Origin: Rudaea sp.
GTDB lineage: Bacteria; Pseudomonadota; Gammaproteobacteria; Xanthomonadales; Rhodanobacteraceae
NCBI GenBank assembly: GCA_025451955.1
Contig: JANWJJ010000033.1
Location: 1-36,660, forward strand
Direction of reading: 5' to 3'
DNA length: 36,660 nucleotides
A program made the position numbers and the translations under genes. The notes below the pieces were generated by a model, which saw only the letters and a program-made list of their open reading frames with translations, searched no databases and had not been told where the DNA came from. Shown here piece after piece: positions 6,084 to 16,177 of the stretch (position 1 is the first letter of the stretch; each line of letters starts with the position of its first letter).

Positions 6084-8576
6084 ATGCGACTATCCAATTT
6101 GTTATTCAAACCCAAATGGCAGGACAAGGATGCCGCCGTGCGCCGCGTCGCAGTGGCGACGGCCGGCGACGCGGAACTCGTGGCCGCATTGCCGGAACTT
6201 GTGCGTGCCGATCCCGATGCCGGTGTGCGTCTGGTCGCGCTCAAACGCCTGAACAATTACGAATACTGGCGCGAGCGATCCACTGGCGATAGCGATGACG
6301 CGCTGCGTCGTGCCGCACGCGCGGCGTATCTTTCGCTGCTCTGTGCGAATGCCGCCGGCGCGCCGCCGTTGCCGCGCCAGATCGCCGAACTTGATACCTT
6401 GAGCGTGGAAGAAATCGACAAGGTCGCCACGACCGCGGTGTTGCGTGATTTGCGCGCTTCGGCGCTCGCGTACGTGAACCGCCCCGGCCTGTTGGCCGAA
6501 CGGGCGATTGCCGATCCGGATCCGCAACTGCGTTTGCAATTGCTGGAACGGATTGACGATCCTGGTTTACTCGAACGCATCGCTGAACGCGCGCGCAAAA
6601 TCGACAAGGCCGTGAATCGCCGCGCGCGTGAACGTCTCGAAGCCCTGCGCATCTCCGCCGGCGACGCGGCCACCATCGCCGACAAGGCACGCAGCTTATG
6701 CGAGCGGGTCGAGGCCCTGATGCGCACGCCGAACGCGATGATCGAAGCCGAGCTTGCCGGCATCGATGCGGACTGGACGGCGCTCGGCAATGCGCTGCCA
6801 GTCGAACTTTCCGCCCGTTATCGCGGTGCGCATTCAGTGGCGCTGCGCGCGCACGAAATGCTGCAAAATCCACAATTATCTTCTGCGCACGATGCACCGG
6901 AACCGATGGATTCCGAGCCGCTGCCCTCCGCGCCAGTCGATGCTCCCGCAACGCTTGCGGTCGCGCAGGCGCTGGCATCGCAGGCGCGCTTCGATGCGGC
7001 GTTGGCCGCAGTTCAGGTCGAAGCAAAGATCGAGCGCGAACGGCAGCAGTCGCAGCAACGCGAAGCCGAAGCCTTGTTGCCGCAATTTGCTGCGGTAATC
7101 GATGCTGGCGATTCCGCGAATGCGCATCGGTTGCACCGGCAGATTCACGATCTTCTGAAAACATCGGCAGATGCGTCGGCTCCGCTGCAACGGCAACTTG
7201 TTCCGCTCGAAGCGCGTTATGCGGAAATGAAACGCTGGCAGCATTGGTCGAATTCGCAGCGCCGGCGCGCCTTGTGTGCGGATATCGAAACGCTGGCCAG
7301 TTCCGGTCTGCATCCGGATGCCGTTGCCACGCGCGTGCGCGAGGCGCGCGAGGAATGGCAACGCATGGATTCATCCGAAGGCATCGACGCCGACGCCACG
7401 GCCGATGGCATCGCACGCCGCTTCCACGCCGCATGCCATCGTGCCTTGCGTCCGACCCAAGCGTATTTTTCCAAACTCAAGCAAGTGCGCAAATCGCACG
7501 GCGAGGAAATCGATGCCCTGCTGACGCGGGCCGCCGCGATTGGCGACGACAGCGCCGACTGGAACGCGATGACCACGCTGCGCCGCGAAGCCAGCACGGC
7601 CTTGCGCTCGCTCGATAGCGTCGATCCGCGCAACCGCACCGCGCTAGCGAAGCGGCTGAAGGAAACGATAGCGCGCCTGACTGCTCTGGGCGATGCGCAT
7701 GATCGTGACATCGAAACCGCCCGCCAGCGCCTGATCGAGCAAGCGGCGGCGCTGGCCGAACGCGGCGACAAGACGACACTGGCGCGCGAGGCGCGTGAGT
7801 TGCAAAAACGCTGGAGTGCGCTCGGCAATGGCCGGCGCTCTGTCGATCAGCGTCAATGGCGCGAATTTCGCGCCGCTTGCGATGCTGCATTTGGCCGTCT
7901 GGATGCCGAACGCAAACAGCACGAGGAAGCCAGCGCTGCTGCAATCGCTCAGGTCAGGGAATTGCTCGCCGAATTCGAGGATCTCGCGGCAAACGAAACC
8001 TTACCCATCGATGCGGTCAAGGCACGGCTGCGCGAGCTGGATTCGCGCTGGCAGACGCTCGCACCCGAAGATCGCACGTTGCAACAGCGTCAGCGTCAAG
8101 CGCACGACACGATTGCGCTGCGTCTGCGCGATGCGGCGCGGCATCAACGCCTTGCGCGGTTTGCGGCGGCCATGAAAAAATATACGTTTATACGCGACCT
8201 AGAAACCATGGAGCCTGTGCAGCAGATGGCGTGGGCAGAGTTTGACTCATCCGCTCCGGAGTTCGATCTGCCGTTGGCGGCGCGGCATGATTCGGCGCCT
8301 GCGCCGGCAGCCGAGGATTCCGCTGCCGTACGCGAAAACCTGGTCCGGCTGGAATTTCTCGCCGGCATCGAGTCGCCCGCCGAAGACCGTCAGCGGCGCA
8401 TGAATCATCAGGTGCAGCGGCTATCGTCGCGGATGCGTGGCGGCGCCGGCAGCACATCGCCGGAACGCGAATTGTCCGAACTGCTCGCTGCATGGTTTGC
8501 GCAAACGCCGCAGGCGCAAGCGCTGGAAGACCGCTTCGCGCAAGCGGCGACCATCGCGATCGACGCCCTGCCCTAG
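6084..8576 (+). CDS. DUF349 domain protein
   Basis: 830 residues from ATG 6084; GTG 6081 immediately upstream is an alternative start. The N-terminal 200 residues (DAAVRRVAVATAGDAELVAA, DPDAGVRLVALKRL) look like HEAT-type helical repeats. The rest is highly charged, mostly alpha-helical and probably coiled coil, with several DUF349 modules, for example REEWQRMD...RFHAACHRALRPTQAYFSKL (about 445-495), ELQKRWSALG (about 575) and LDSRWQTLAPED (about 655). There is no signal peptide or membrane segment, so it is cytoplasmic. DUF349 proteins are widespread in proteobacteria without an established function. It ends 13 bases before the convergent RND permease gene. Confidence 0.85.
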   Translation: MRLSNLLFKPKWQDKDAAVRRVAVATAGDAELVAALPELVRADPDAGVRLVALKRLNNYEYWRERSTGDSDDALRRAARAAYLSLLCANAAGAPPLPRQIAELDTLSVEEIDKVATTAVLRDLRASALAYVNRPGLLAERAIADPDPQLRLQLLERIDDPGLLERIAERARKIDKAVNRRARERLEALRISAGDAATIADKARSLCERVEALMRTPNAMIEAELAGIDADWTALGNALPVELSARYRGAHSVALRAHEMLQNPQLSSAHDAPEPMDSEPLPSAPVDAPATLAVAQALASQARFDAALAAVQVEAKIERERQQSQQREAEALLPQFAAVIDAGDSANAHRLHRQIHDLLKTSADASAPLQRQLVPLEARYAEMKRWQHWSNSQRRRALCADIETLASSGLHPDAVATRVREAREEWQRMDSSEGIDADATADGIARRFHAACHRALRPTQAYFSKLKQVRKSHGEEIDALLTRAAAIGDDSADWNAMTTLRREASTALRSLDSVDPRNRTALAKRLKETIARLTALGDAHDRDIETARQRLIEQAAALAERGDKTTLAREARELQKRWSALGNGRRSVDQRQWREFRAACDAAFGRLDAERKQHEEASAAAIAQVRELLAEFEDLAANETLPIDAVKARLRELDSRWQTLAPEDRTLQQRQRQAHDTIALRLRDAARHQRLARFAAAMKKYTFIRDLETMEPVQQMAWAEFDSSAPEFDLPLAARHDSAPAPAAEDSAAVRENLVRLEFLAGIESPAEDRQRRMNHQVQRLSSRMRGGAGSTSPERELSELLAAWFAQTPQAQALEDRFAQAATIAIDALP

Positions 8577-8589
8577 GGACTGAGGTTCC

Positions 8590-11500
8590 TTAACTTGCCG
8601 GTGCGCGCAACGAGGGAAATTTTCTCGTGCGTGCCTCGCGCACGACGCGTCGCACCCACAAGCGCGAGTCGTCAAGCAAGGCGTAGATCGTCGGCAAGGC
8701 GAGCACCGTGACCAGGGTCGAGAAAAACAAGCCGCCGGCGATGGCGCGCGCCATCGGGTAATACGGCGGGCCGTCGCCGCCGATACTGGCATTGCTCAGG
8801 CATAGCGGCACCATGCCGAGGATCGCCGTGCCCATCGTCATCAAAATCGGACGCAGACGGTCGCGCGCGCCCTGCACCAGCGCTGCGCGGCGCAGCAGAC
8901 CGTCGTTTCGCAACTGATTGATGTGCGCGATCATGACGATGCCGTTGTTGACGACCACGCCCATCAAGATCAGGACTCCGATCGAGGCCATGATCGAGAA
9001 CGTGGTGCCGGTGATCCAGAACAGCCAGTACACGCCGAAGATCGAGAATACAAAGGTAGTGAGGATCGCCGCAGGATAAATCAGCGATTCGAACATCGCG
9101 CACATCACGACGTAGACCAGGATGAGCGCGATCAAGGTGTTGAACAACATGCGCTGGCCGGCGTCGTCGGCGTCGTTGAAATTCTGCCCATAGCTCCAGC
9201 GGTAACCCGGCGGGAAACGCAGCGAATTCAGGGCTTGCTCGATCTTCGGCGTGACCGTATCCAAGGTCGTGCCGCTGGCGAGATTGGCCTTGATCTCAAG
9301 CGAAGTCTGGCGATTCTCGCGTTCGATCGCAGACGCCGCCGCGCGATTGCGCAGATCAACCATCGACAGCAGCGGCACCATCGTACCGTCGGCGCGGCGC
9401 AATTTGTAGTCGCTCAAATCCTGCAAATTCTGTGTGTCGGTATTGCGAAATCGCAGCCACACCGGAATCTGCGTACCGTTGTTGTGGAATTCCTTCAGCG
9501 GCATGCCGCGCAATGCGATGGCGACATATTGTGCCACCTGGCTGGCGGAAAACCCGTAATTCTGCGCGCGGTCGCGATCGACATGCACGGCGATCTCGCG
9601 GTCGCCGGTCGTTTCTCCCGTGCGCACGTCGTGCAAGCCGGGCACACGTTGCAGCACCTGAATCACCGATGCCGACAACTCGCGCAGCGTGGCGCTGGAA
9701 TCGCCGCTGATGAACAACTGCACACTGTTGTTGCTGTCCTGCGATTGCTGATCGAAACCGATCGTGCCGATGGCGATTTTCGGCATATCGGCGCGGATTT
9801 TTTCCATGATCGCCTGCGAGTTGCCCGCACCATCCGGACCGTCCTTAAGCAGGACGTTGGTCATCGCATCGCCCTGTTCGTTGAAATAACTGTAGATGTT
9901 CTTGATATGGAAATCGGCGCGATGCGCTTCGAGATACTGTTCGACCACAACGATCGATTGCTGCAATTCCTCCAGCCGATAAATTCCGTTCAAGTTGTAT
10001 TGCAAATGCAATTGACTGGATTGTCCCGGCGGAAACATGTCGGTCTTGGTCAGGCGCATCGGCAAAGCGATGCTCAATACCATCAGCGCGAACACGCTGA
10101 GCATGGTCGCGCCGCGGTGCGACAGGGTCCAGTCGACAACACGCTCGTAACGTTGCTGCGTGCGGCTGATGAAATTGCTCTGGCCGATGAATTTCGGTGG
10201 TGGCAATTTCGACGACAGCATTGGCACCAGGCTCACCGCGACCAGCCACGAGGCCAGATGCGCAATCGACATGGCGATCGCAACCTGGGTCAGGAAGATG
10301 CTGATCTGGTTCTTCGCGCCGAAGATATTGGGCAGAAACACGACGATGCTGCAGAAGGTTCCGGCGGCGATGGCAACGCCGACAATCTGCGTGCCTTGCA
10401 CCGCGCTGTACCAGGGCTTATCAGGATATTTTTCGCGAAATTGATAGATGCTCTCGACCACCACGACGGCGTTGTCGACCAGCATGCCGACCGCCAGCAG
10501 CAAGCCCATCAGCGACAGGATGTTCAAGGTCATGCCGAGGAAATACATGCAGCCCAGGGTGATGACGAGGCAGATCGGAATTGCCAGCGCCACCATCAAG
10601 GTGGACGGCCAATCGCGCAGGAAAAAGAACAGTACCAAGATCGACATCAGGATGCCGATACCGCCGGCCTTGCCCAGTTCGCTCAGGCTGTCGGTCACCG
10701 CCTTGGCTTCGTTGCCGAGAAAGTATAGGTTTATTCCCTGCATTTCCGGGTCGCGCGAGATGCGGTCGATTTCGGTGAGCACGCGGCTGGCGACATCGAC
10801 CAGGTTCGCGTTGCGTTCCTTGGAAATATCCACCGCCACCGCCGGACGTCCATCGAGATGGCGGCGGTAATCCAGCCGCGCGGGCTTGAGACTGACATCG
10901 GCGATGTCGCCAAGCTTCAGGCCGGTGGCGTTGAGCGGCAAGGCGCGAATGTCGTCTAGACTGCGCCATTCGCCGATCGGCTGCACCTGATAGCGCAGCT
11001 TGCCGTCCTTGACCAATCCGGCCGAGGTGGAAAAATTCGCATCCGACAAGCGCTGATAAAGATCGTTGAGGCTGACGCCCGCGGCGGTGAGGCGATCAGA
11101 GGAAATCTCGATCTGCACTTCCGGCGGCGCCACGCCTTGAATCGACACTTGGGCGACGCCGGGCAGACGTTCGAGCGGACGCTTGAGTTTGCGGTCCAGA
11201 AGCTCATAGGAATTCGACAAATCACGCTGGCTCGAAATGCGCAATTGCAGCATCGGTTGATCGGTGGTGGAGAATTTCATCACCGTATAGCGTTGCAGAT
11301 CGCTGGGCAGATCGCCGCGGATCGCATCGATCTTCTCGCGCGCCTGCACCGCCTTGACCGCGGTGTCCTCGCCCCACTTCAATTGCATGAAAATCGCCGC
11401 AGAATCGGCGCGCGACACCGAATTCATGCGCTGGATGCCGGTCAGCGTCGACAACGCATCCTCGACCGGGCGCGTGATCGTGCGTTCGACTTCCGCCGGC

Positions 11501-11664
11501 GTGGATCCCGGATATGGCAGGTTGACCATCATGAACGGGAATTGCACATCCGGCATGCCTTCCAGTGGCAGGCGAAACGCGGCGATCAAGCCGATGACAG
11601 TGAGCGAGACGAAAAACATCACGGCCGTGACCGGACGTTTCAGGCTGATTTCGGCAAGGGTCAC
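8590..11664 (-). CDS. RND efflux permease, second subunit of the operon
   Basis: 1024-residue inner-membrane RND (AcrB-like) transporter. It has the usual layout: TM1 (residues about 12-30), first large periplasmic loop, TM2-6, TM7, second periplasmic loop, TM8-12. It recognises substrates in the periplasm or outer leaflet and passes them to an adaptor and outer-membrane channel. The first relay motif in TM4 reads GMLVDNAVVVVES, where AcrB has Asp-Asp; the TM10 motif reads GVVVNNGIVMIAHINQLR, where AcrB has a Lys. Two of three proton-relay residues are therefore Asn. The start ATG overlaps the stop of the upstream permease by 4 bases. The two permeases may assemble as a hetero-oligomer, as MdtB/MdtC do. 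No outer-membrane TolC-type gene is present. Substrate unknown. Confidence 0.92.
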   Translation of the reverse strand: MTLAEISLKRPVTAVMFFVSLTVIGLIAAFRLPLEGMPDVQFPFMMVNLPYPGSTPAEVERTITRPVEDALSTLTGIQRMNSVSRADSAAIFMQLKWGEDTAVKAVQAREKIDAIRGDLPSDLQRYTVMKFSTTDQPMLQLRISSQRDLSNSYELLDRKLKRPLERLPGVAQVSIQGVAPPEVQIEISSDRLTAAGVSLNDLYQRLSDANFSTSAGLVKDGKLRYQVQPIGEWRSLDDIRALPLNATGLKLGDIADVSLKPARLDYRRHLDGRPAVAVDISKERNANLVDVASRVLTEIDRISRDPEMQGINLYFLGNEAKAVTDSLSELGKAGGIGILMSILVLFFFLRDWPSTLMVALAIPICLVITLGCMYFLGMTLNILSLMGLLLAVGMLVDNAVVVVESIYQFREKYPDKPWYSAVQGTQIVGVAIAAGTFCSIVVFLPNIFGAKNQISIFLTQVAIAMSIAHLASWLVAVSLVPMLSSKLPPPKFIGQSNFISRTQQRYERVVDWTLSHRGATMLSVFALMVLSIALPMRLTKTDMFPPGQSSQLHLQYNLNGIYRLEELQQSIVVVEQYLEAHRADFHIKNIYSYFNEQGDAMTNVLLKDGPDGAGNSQAIMEKIRADMPKIAIGTIGFDQQSQDSNNSVQLFISGDSSATLRELSASVIQVLQRVPGLHDVRTGETTGDREIAVHVDRDRAQNYGFSASQVAQYVAIALRGMPLKEFHNNGTQIPVWLRFRNTDTQNLQDLSDYKLRRADGTMVPLLSMVDLRNRAAASAIERENRQTSLEIKANLASGTTLDTVTPKIEQALNSLRFPPGYRWSYGQNFNDADDAGQRMLFNTLIALILVYVVMCAMFESLIYPAAILTTFVFSIFGVYWLFWITGTTFSIMASIGVLILMGVVVNNGIVMIAHINQLRNDGLLRRAALVQGARDRLRPILMTMGTAILGMVPLCLSNASIGGDGPPYYPMARAIAGGLFFSTLVTVLALPTIYALLDDSRLWVRRVVREARTRKFPSLRAPAS

Positions 11665-14600
11665 GACTGCGCTTCCGCAGTTATCGACGATTCCGCTACA
11701 TCGGCGGCCAGCATCTTGCGCCGCGCGCGTTCGACATACGCTGCATCACTGCGGCGATCGAGCAAATCGTAGACGACGGGAATCACGACCAGGGTGAGCA
11801 AGGTCGACACCGCCAGACCGCCCATGACCGTGATCGCCATCGGCGCGCGTACTTCGGAACCGTCGCCCAAACCGATCGCCAGCGGCAAAAATCCGATCAA
11901 GGTACACAGCGTCGTCATTGTGATCGGGCGCAGGCGCGACTCGGCCGCCTGCATGATTGCATCGCGCTTGGCGACGCCTTCCTCGCGCAACTGATTGACG
12001 CGGTCGATCAGCACGATAGCGTTCTTCACCACGATGCCGGCGAGCATGATCAAGCCGATGAATACAACCACGGACAAGGGTGTGAACGTGATCTTCAAGG
12101 CCAACACCGCACCGACCAAGGCCAGCGGAATCGAGAACATAATGACGAACGGATGCAGCAGCGATTCGAACTGCGAAGCCATCACCAGATAGACCAGAAA
12201 AATTGCCAGCGACAACGCGAAGATCAGCGAGCGCACCGAGGCGTCGAGTTCCTCGCTCTGGCCGCCGATATGCGTGCTGACGCCTGCGGCCAGCGGATGA
12301 TCGGCAATGATCTTGCGCACTTCGGCCACGGCGGTGCCGAGATCGCCGTAATGCAGATTGGCAGACACAATGGCGACACGCTCCTGGCCGATGCGATGGA
12401 TTTCGCTCGGGCCTTCGGTCACGGTCACATCGGCTACCGAGGCCAGCCGCACCGGTTTGTCCGCGCCGGGATTGACGATCAAGTTGCGGATGTCATCGAT
12501 CGAAGTGCGCTCGTTCTTTTTGGCGCGCACCAGCACATCGATCTTGCGGTCGCGGAAACTGTATTGGGTGGCGACTGCGCCGCGCACCTTGTCGACGATC
12601 TGATCGGCGATCTGCTTGCTGGTGAGTCCGAGCGCGGCGGCGCGATCCTGATCGAAACGAATCTGGATTTCCGGCGAGCCGCCCTGTGCCGTGGATTTGA
12701 CATCGGCAAACCGTGGCGACTGGTTCATCAAGTCACCGAGCCGGCGCGCCGCCTTGCCCAAGGCGTCGAGATCGTAGCCACGCAGCTCGATTTCCAGCGG
12801 CGTAGCAAAACTGAACAGCTGCGGCCGCGAGAATTTCACGTCGCTGCCCGCATGTTGGCGCATATCCGCGCGCAGCACGTCCATCGCGCTGGTTTCGCCC
12901 TTGTCGCCGACGCCCGGTTTCAGCACGACCAGCAGCCGTGCGATGTTCTCGCCGGATTCGGTCGGGTTTGCGTCGAGCCGAGTGCCGGTGCCGCTGACGC
13001 CGTAGATCATGCCGATGTCGGGGTTCTTCGCGTTCTTCTGCTGCAACTCGCGCACCAGCGCATCGGTATCGAGCAGCGGCGTGCCGGGCGGCAACTTCAC
13101 CGTCATGTCGAAACGGCCCTGCGCAAGCTGTGGGATCAAATCCATGCCCAGCGTTGGAATCAGCGCGACGCTGGCGATGAAGGTCAGCGCAGCGAAACCG
13201 AGAATACGCCATGGATGCGTCAACGCCTTGGGCAGAAAGCCGTGGTAAGCCTTTGCGGCGCGGTTGTAAGGCAAAAGTATACCTTTGCCGATAAAGCGCA
13301 GGCCGCGACCCATGCCGGCACCGATCACGCGCGCAAGCACAAAACTGACCCACGTCAACACGCGTGGCAGCCAGCCGAATACACGCCCGATGGGTGTAAA
13401 GATTTTGCGGATCGCACGGCCAACACGCGTGCGTGGTGCGGTGCGCGGCGCCGGCGCTTCGTCCGCAAACGCCAGCGGCGCCCTGCCCTTCAGCGAAGCC
13501 AGCATCGGAATCAGGGTCATCGCGACCACGAGTGAGATCAGCATCGCGAACGTCACCGTCAAGGCCTGATCGCGGAACAACTGGCCAGCGATGCCCTGTA
13601 CGAAGACCAGCGGAAAGAATACCGCGACCGTAGTCAAAGTCGATGCCGTGACCGCCATCGACACTTCACGCGCACCTTTCACCGCAGCTTCGAGAATCGT
13701 CGCGCCGCGTTCGCGCATGCGCGCGATGTTCTCGAGCACGACGATGGAATCGTCCACCACCATGCCGGTGGCGAGCGCCAGACCGCCAAGCGACATCACG
13801 TTGAGGCTCAGGCCCGCCTCGCCCATGAAGAAGAACGTCGCAATCAGCGAAACCGGCAGCGACAGCGAAATGATGAAGGTGCTCCACGAATCGGCGAGAA
13901 AGAAAAAGATGATCAGGATTGCCAGAAAGCCGCCGATGATGGCGTCGTTGCGCACGTCGTCGAGTGAGCTTTGTATAAAAGTGGATTGATCGTCGATCGT
14001 CGTGAGTTTCGCATTCGGCGGCAGAATCGACGCGCATGGCGCAGGTGCCTTCACGCAGGTCATCGCATCGAGTTGCTTGCGCACATTCGCAGCCACGCTC
14101 ACCGTGTTCGCATCGCCTTCCTTGTAGATCGCCAGCTCGATCGCTTCGCGCCCATCCACGCGCACGATGCCTTCGCGTTCCTTGTAGCCATGACTGACCG
14201 CGGCCACGTCCTTGAGCCGGATCGGCACGCCCTTGTCGACCTTGACCAGAAGATTGCGCATCTGGTCGAGATCGGTGAACTGATTCACGGTGCGCACAAG
14301 ATAACGCTGCGATCCGTTTTCGATGCGGCCGCCGGAGACGTTGACGTTCTCGTCGCCGAGACGCTTGATCACGTCGGTGACGTTGAGATTCAACTGCTGC
14401 AATTTCTGCTGGTCGATGTCGACATCGATCTGGTCCTCGAGTCCGCCACCAACCTTGACCGCAGCGACGCCCGAGGTGGGTTCCAGACGTTTGCGCAACA
14501 CATCATCGGCGAAGCGGCGCAGTTGCTTGAGTTCGGCCTCGTTCGACGCCTGCGCGGCCGGCCCGGTCAGGGCCAGACGCAGGATCGGGTCGGTCGAGGG

Positions 14601-14990
14601 ATTGAAACGCAGCAGTACGGGTTTCTTCGCGGCCAGCGGCAATTGCAGCAGATCGAGTTTGTCGCGCACGTCGAGACTGGCCTGATCCATGTTCGCGCCC
14701 CAGGCGAATTCCAGGATCACATCGGACTGCCCTGTCTGCGATACCGAGTGAATCTTGCGCACGTTCTTGACGACACCGAGCGCTTCCTCGACCGGCTGCG
14801 AAATCAGGGTTTCTATTTCCAGCGGTGCCGCACCTTCGTACGCGGTGCGCACAGTCAGTGTCGGATAACTCAGATCCGGCAGCAGATTGACCTTGAGGCT
14901 GAACAGCGCGATCACCCCGAACAACACCAAGGTCAGCGTCACCATGCCGACGGTGACGCGCCGGCGGGTGGCCAGTTCGACGAGGTTCAT
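11661..14990 (-). CDS. RND efflux permease, first subunit of the operon
   Basis: 1109-residue inner-membrane RND transporter. The N-terminus MNLVELATRRRVTVGMVTLT is followed by TM1 and the periplasmic porter domain. The TM4 relay motif GMVVDDSIVVLENIARMRER keeps both Asp and the TM10 motif GIVVKNAIVLIDRVNQLREE keeps the Lys, so the proton relay is intact, unlike in the partner permease. It is longer than the usual 1020-1050 because of an insertion of about 80 residues in the loop between TM6 and TM7 (about residues 505-585). The insertion is basic and hydrophobic (RVGRAIRKIFTPIGRVFGWL) and may form extra amphipathic or membrane helices. Its start overlaps the adaptor stop by 4 bases. Probably proton-driven export; substrate not predictable. 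Confidence 0.92.
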   Translation of the reverse strand: MNLVELATRRRVTVGMVTLTLVLFGVIALFSLKVNLLPDLSYPTLTVRTAYEGAAPLEIETLISQPVEEALGVVKNVRKIHSVSQTGQSDVILEFAWGANMDQASLDVRDKLDLLQLPLAAKKPVLLRFNPSTDPILRLALTGPAAQASNEAELKQLRRFADDVLRKRLEPTSGVAAVKVGGGLEDQIDVDIDQQKLQQLNLNVTDVIKRLGDENVNVSGGRIENGSQRYLVRTVNQFTDLDQMRNLLVKVDKGVPIRLKDVAAVSHGYKEREGIVRVDGREAIELAIYKEGDANTVSVAANVRKQLDAMTCVKAPAPCASILPPNAKLTTIDDQSTFIQSSLDDVRNDAIIGGFLAILIIFFFLADSWSTFIISLSLPVSLIATFFFMGEAGLSLNVMSLGGLALATGMVVDDSIVVLENIARMRERGATILEAAVKGAREVSMAVTASTLTTVAVFFPLVFVQGIAGQLFRDQALTVTFAMLISLVVAMTLIPMLASLKGRAPLAFADEAPAPRTAPRTRVGRAIRKIFTPIGRVFGWLPRVLTWVSFVLARVIGAGMGRGLRFIGKGILLPYNRAAKAYHGFLPKALTHPWRILGFAALTFIASVALIPTLGMDLIPQLAQGRFDMTVKLPPGTPLLDTDALVRELQQKNAKNPDIGMIYGVSGTGTRLDANPTESGENIARLLVVLKPGVGDKGETSAMDVLRADMRQHAGSDVKFSRPQLFSFATPLEIELRGYDLDALGKAARRLGDLMNQSPRFADVKSTAQGGSPEIQIRFDQDRAAALGLTSKQIADQIVDKVRGAVATQYSFRDRKIDVLVRAKKNERTSIDDIRNLIVNPGADKPVRLASVADVTVTEGPSEIHRIGQERVAIVSANLHYGDLGTAVAEVRKIIADHPLAAGVSTHIGGQSEELDASVRSLIFALSLAIFLVYLVMASQFESLLHPFVIMFSIPLALVGAVLALKITFTPLSVVVFIGLIMLAGIVVKNAIVLIDRVNQLREEGVAKRDAIMQAAESRLRPITMTTLCTLIGFLPLAIGLGDGSEVRAPMAITVMGGLAVSTLLTLVVIPVVYDLLDRRSDAAYVERARRKMLAADVAESSITAEAQS

Positions 14991-16147
14991 GCCTTGGCAT
15001 CCAGCATCAACACAGCGGTGCCGTCGCGAACGGCGTTGCGGCCGACCGTGATCACGCGCGCGCCGTCGTCGAGGCCGGAACGGATTTCCACCTTGTCGCC
15101 ATCGCTATAGCCGATCTTGACCAGTTTGCGATGGGCGATGTAACCGGTTTGCGCAGGTGTCGAAGTCGTTTTGGTCTGCGTAACGCCGATTGCGTTCTTT
15201 GTCGCGGTCGCCGTTGCGGTAGCAACCAGCGCCTTCTCAACCACAAACACTGCGGTTTCACCATCTTCTTCGACCAGCGCCGAACGTGGCACCGTCAGCG
15301 CATCGTTGCGATGGTCATAAACGATGTCGATGCGCGAAAACATGCCGGGCTTGAGTTCGCCGGTCTTGTCGTGGAATTCGCAGGTGACGCGGAATGTGCC
15401 GCTGGTCGCATCGACTACCGGCGCGATGCGCAGGATATCTCCGGTGAATTGTTTGCCTGGCAAAGCATCAACTTCGAGTTGCACGGCTTGCCCGGTTTTC
15501 AGAATGCCGAGCTGGCGTTCGGGCACGTTCAACACCGCCTGTAACGGATCCATGCCGACAATATGGAACACTTTCTGGTTGATCTGGACCATGTTGCCGA
15601 CCTTGACCGCACGCTCGGAGATCACGCCGTCGACCGGCGCAAGTATACGTGTATACGAAAGCTGCAATTTCGCGCCTTCGTAGGCGGCGCGCTGGGCTTG
15701 CAGATCGTATTTATCCTGCTCGTATTCGAATTGCGGAATAAGCTGTTTCGGAATCGCCGCAGCGGCGTGGGCATACGTCGCCTCGGACTTGTGCATCTGC
15801 GCTTCGGCCTGCAAGGCCTTAGTGCGCGTATCGGCATCATCGAGTTCGGCGAGCAACTGTCCGGCTTTCACCGTCATGCCCTCTTCGACATAGAGTTTCT
15901 TCAAGACGCCGGCAGTTTTTGCCACCACGTCGGCTTCATGATCCGCCACCAGGGATGCCGTACCGCTATAACTGGCACTGATCGAGCCACGCTGCGCCTG
16001 TGCCACTTCGACCGGCACCGCTTCCACGGTCACAGCCTTGATTTGTGCCGCAGCGCCGTCTCTATTGCAGGCGGACAGCAAGGTGGCCGCAGACGTAATG
16101 GCGCACAAGAACAGCGTATTTTTCAATGTCATCGGAAGGTTTGGCAT
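14987..16147 (-). CDS. RND periplasmic adaptor (membrane fusion) lipoprotein
   Basis: 386-residue adaptor that would link the two downstream RND permeases to an outer-membrane channel. The signal sequence ends in a lipobox LLSAC with lipidated C27. It is followed by a barrel strand, half-lipoyl motifs (VVAKTAGVLKKLYVEEGMTV, about 75-94), a helical hairpin (LQAEAQMHKSEATYAHAAAA region, about 110-160), the second lipoyl half (YTRILAPVDGVISERAVKVG) and a barrel domain. Near residues 305-340 lies a Thr/Ala-rich low-complexity insertion (VATATATATKN...TKTTSTPAQ) before the last membrane-proximal part, which is unusual for the family. ATG 16147 is the farthest start; ATG 16132 (MTLKN) is equally possible because neither has a clear ribosome-binding site. 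First gene of the operon. Confidence 0.9.
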   Translation of the reverse strand: MPNLPMTLKNTLFLCAITSAATLLSACNRDGAAAQIKAVTVEAVPVEVAQAQRGSISASYSGTASLVADHEADVVAKTAGVLKKLYVEEGMTVKAGQLLAELDDADTRTKALQAEAQMHKSEATYAHAAAAIPKQLIPQFEYEQDKYDLQAQRAAYEGAKLQLSYTRILAPVDGVISERAVKVGNMVQINQKVFHIVGMDPLQAVLNVPERQLGILKTGQAVQLEVDALPGKQFTGDILRIAPVVDATSGTFRVTCEFHDKTGELKPGMFSRIDIVYDHRNDALTVPRSALVEEDGETAVFVVEKALVATATATATKNAIGVTQTKTTSTPAQTGYIAHRKLVKIGYSDGDKVEIRSGLDDGARVITVGRNAVRDGTAVLMLDAKA

Positions 16148-16177
16148 GGGCGGGGTCGGAGCCGTGAGATTTGATCT

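Noticed and set aside
8923-15110. Long plus-strand open frames opposite the two RND permeases (up to about 600 codons)
   Set aside because: They mirror the codon structure of the high-GC permease genes, are rich in His, Gln, Asp and Arg, and show no domain.
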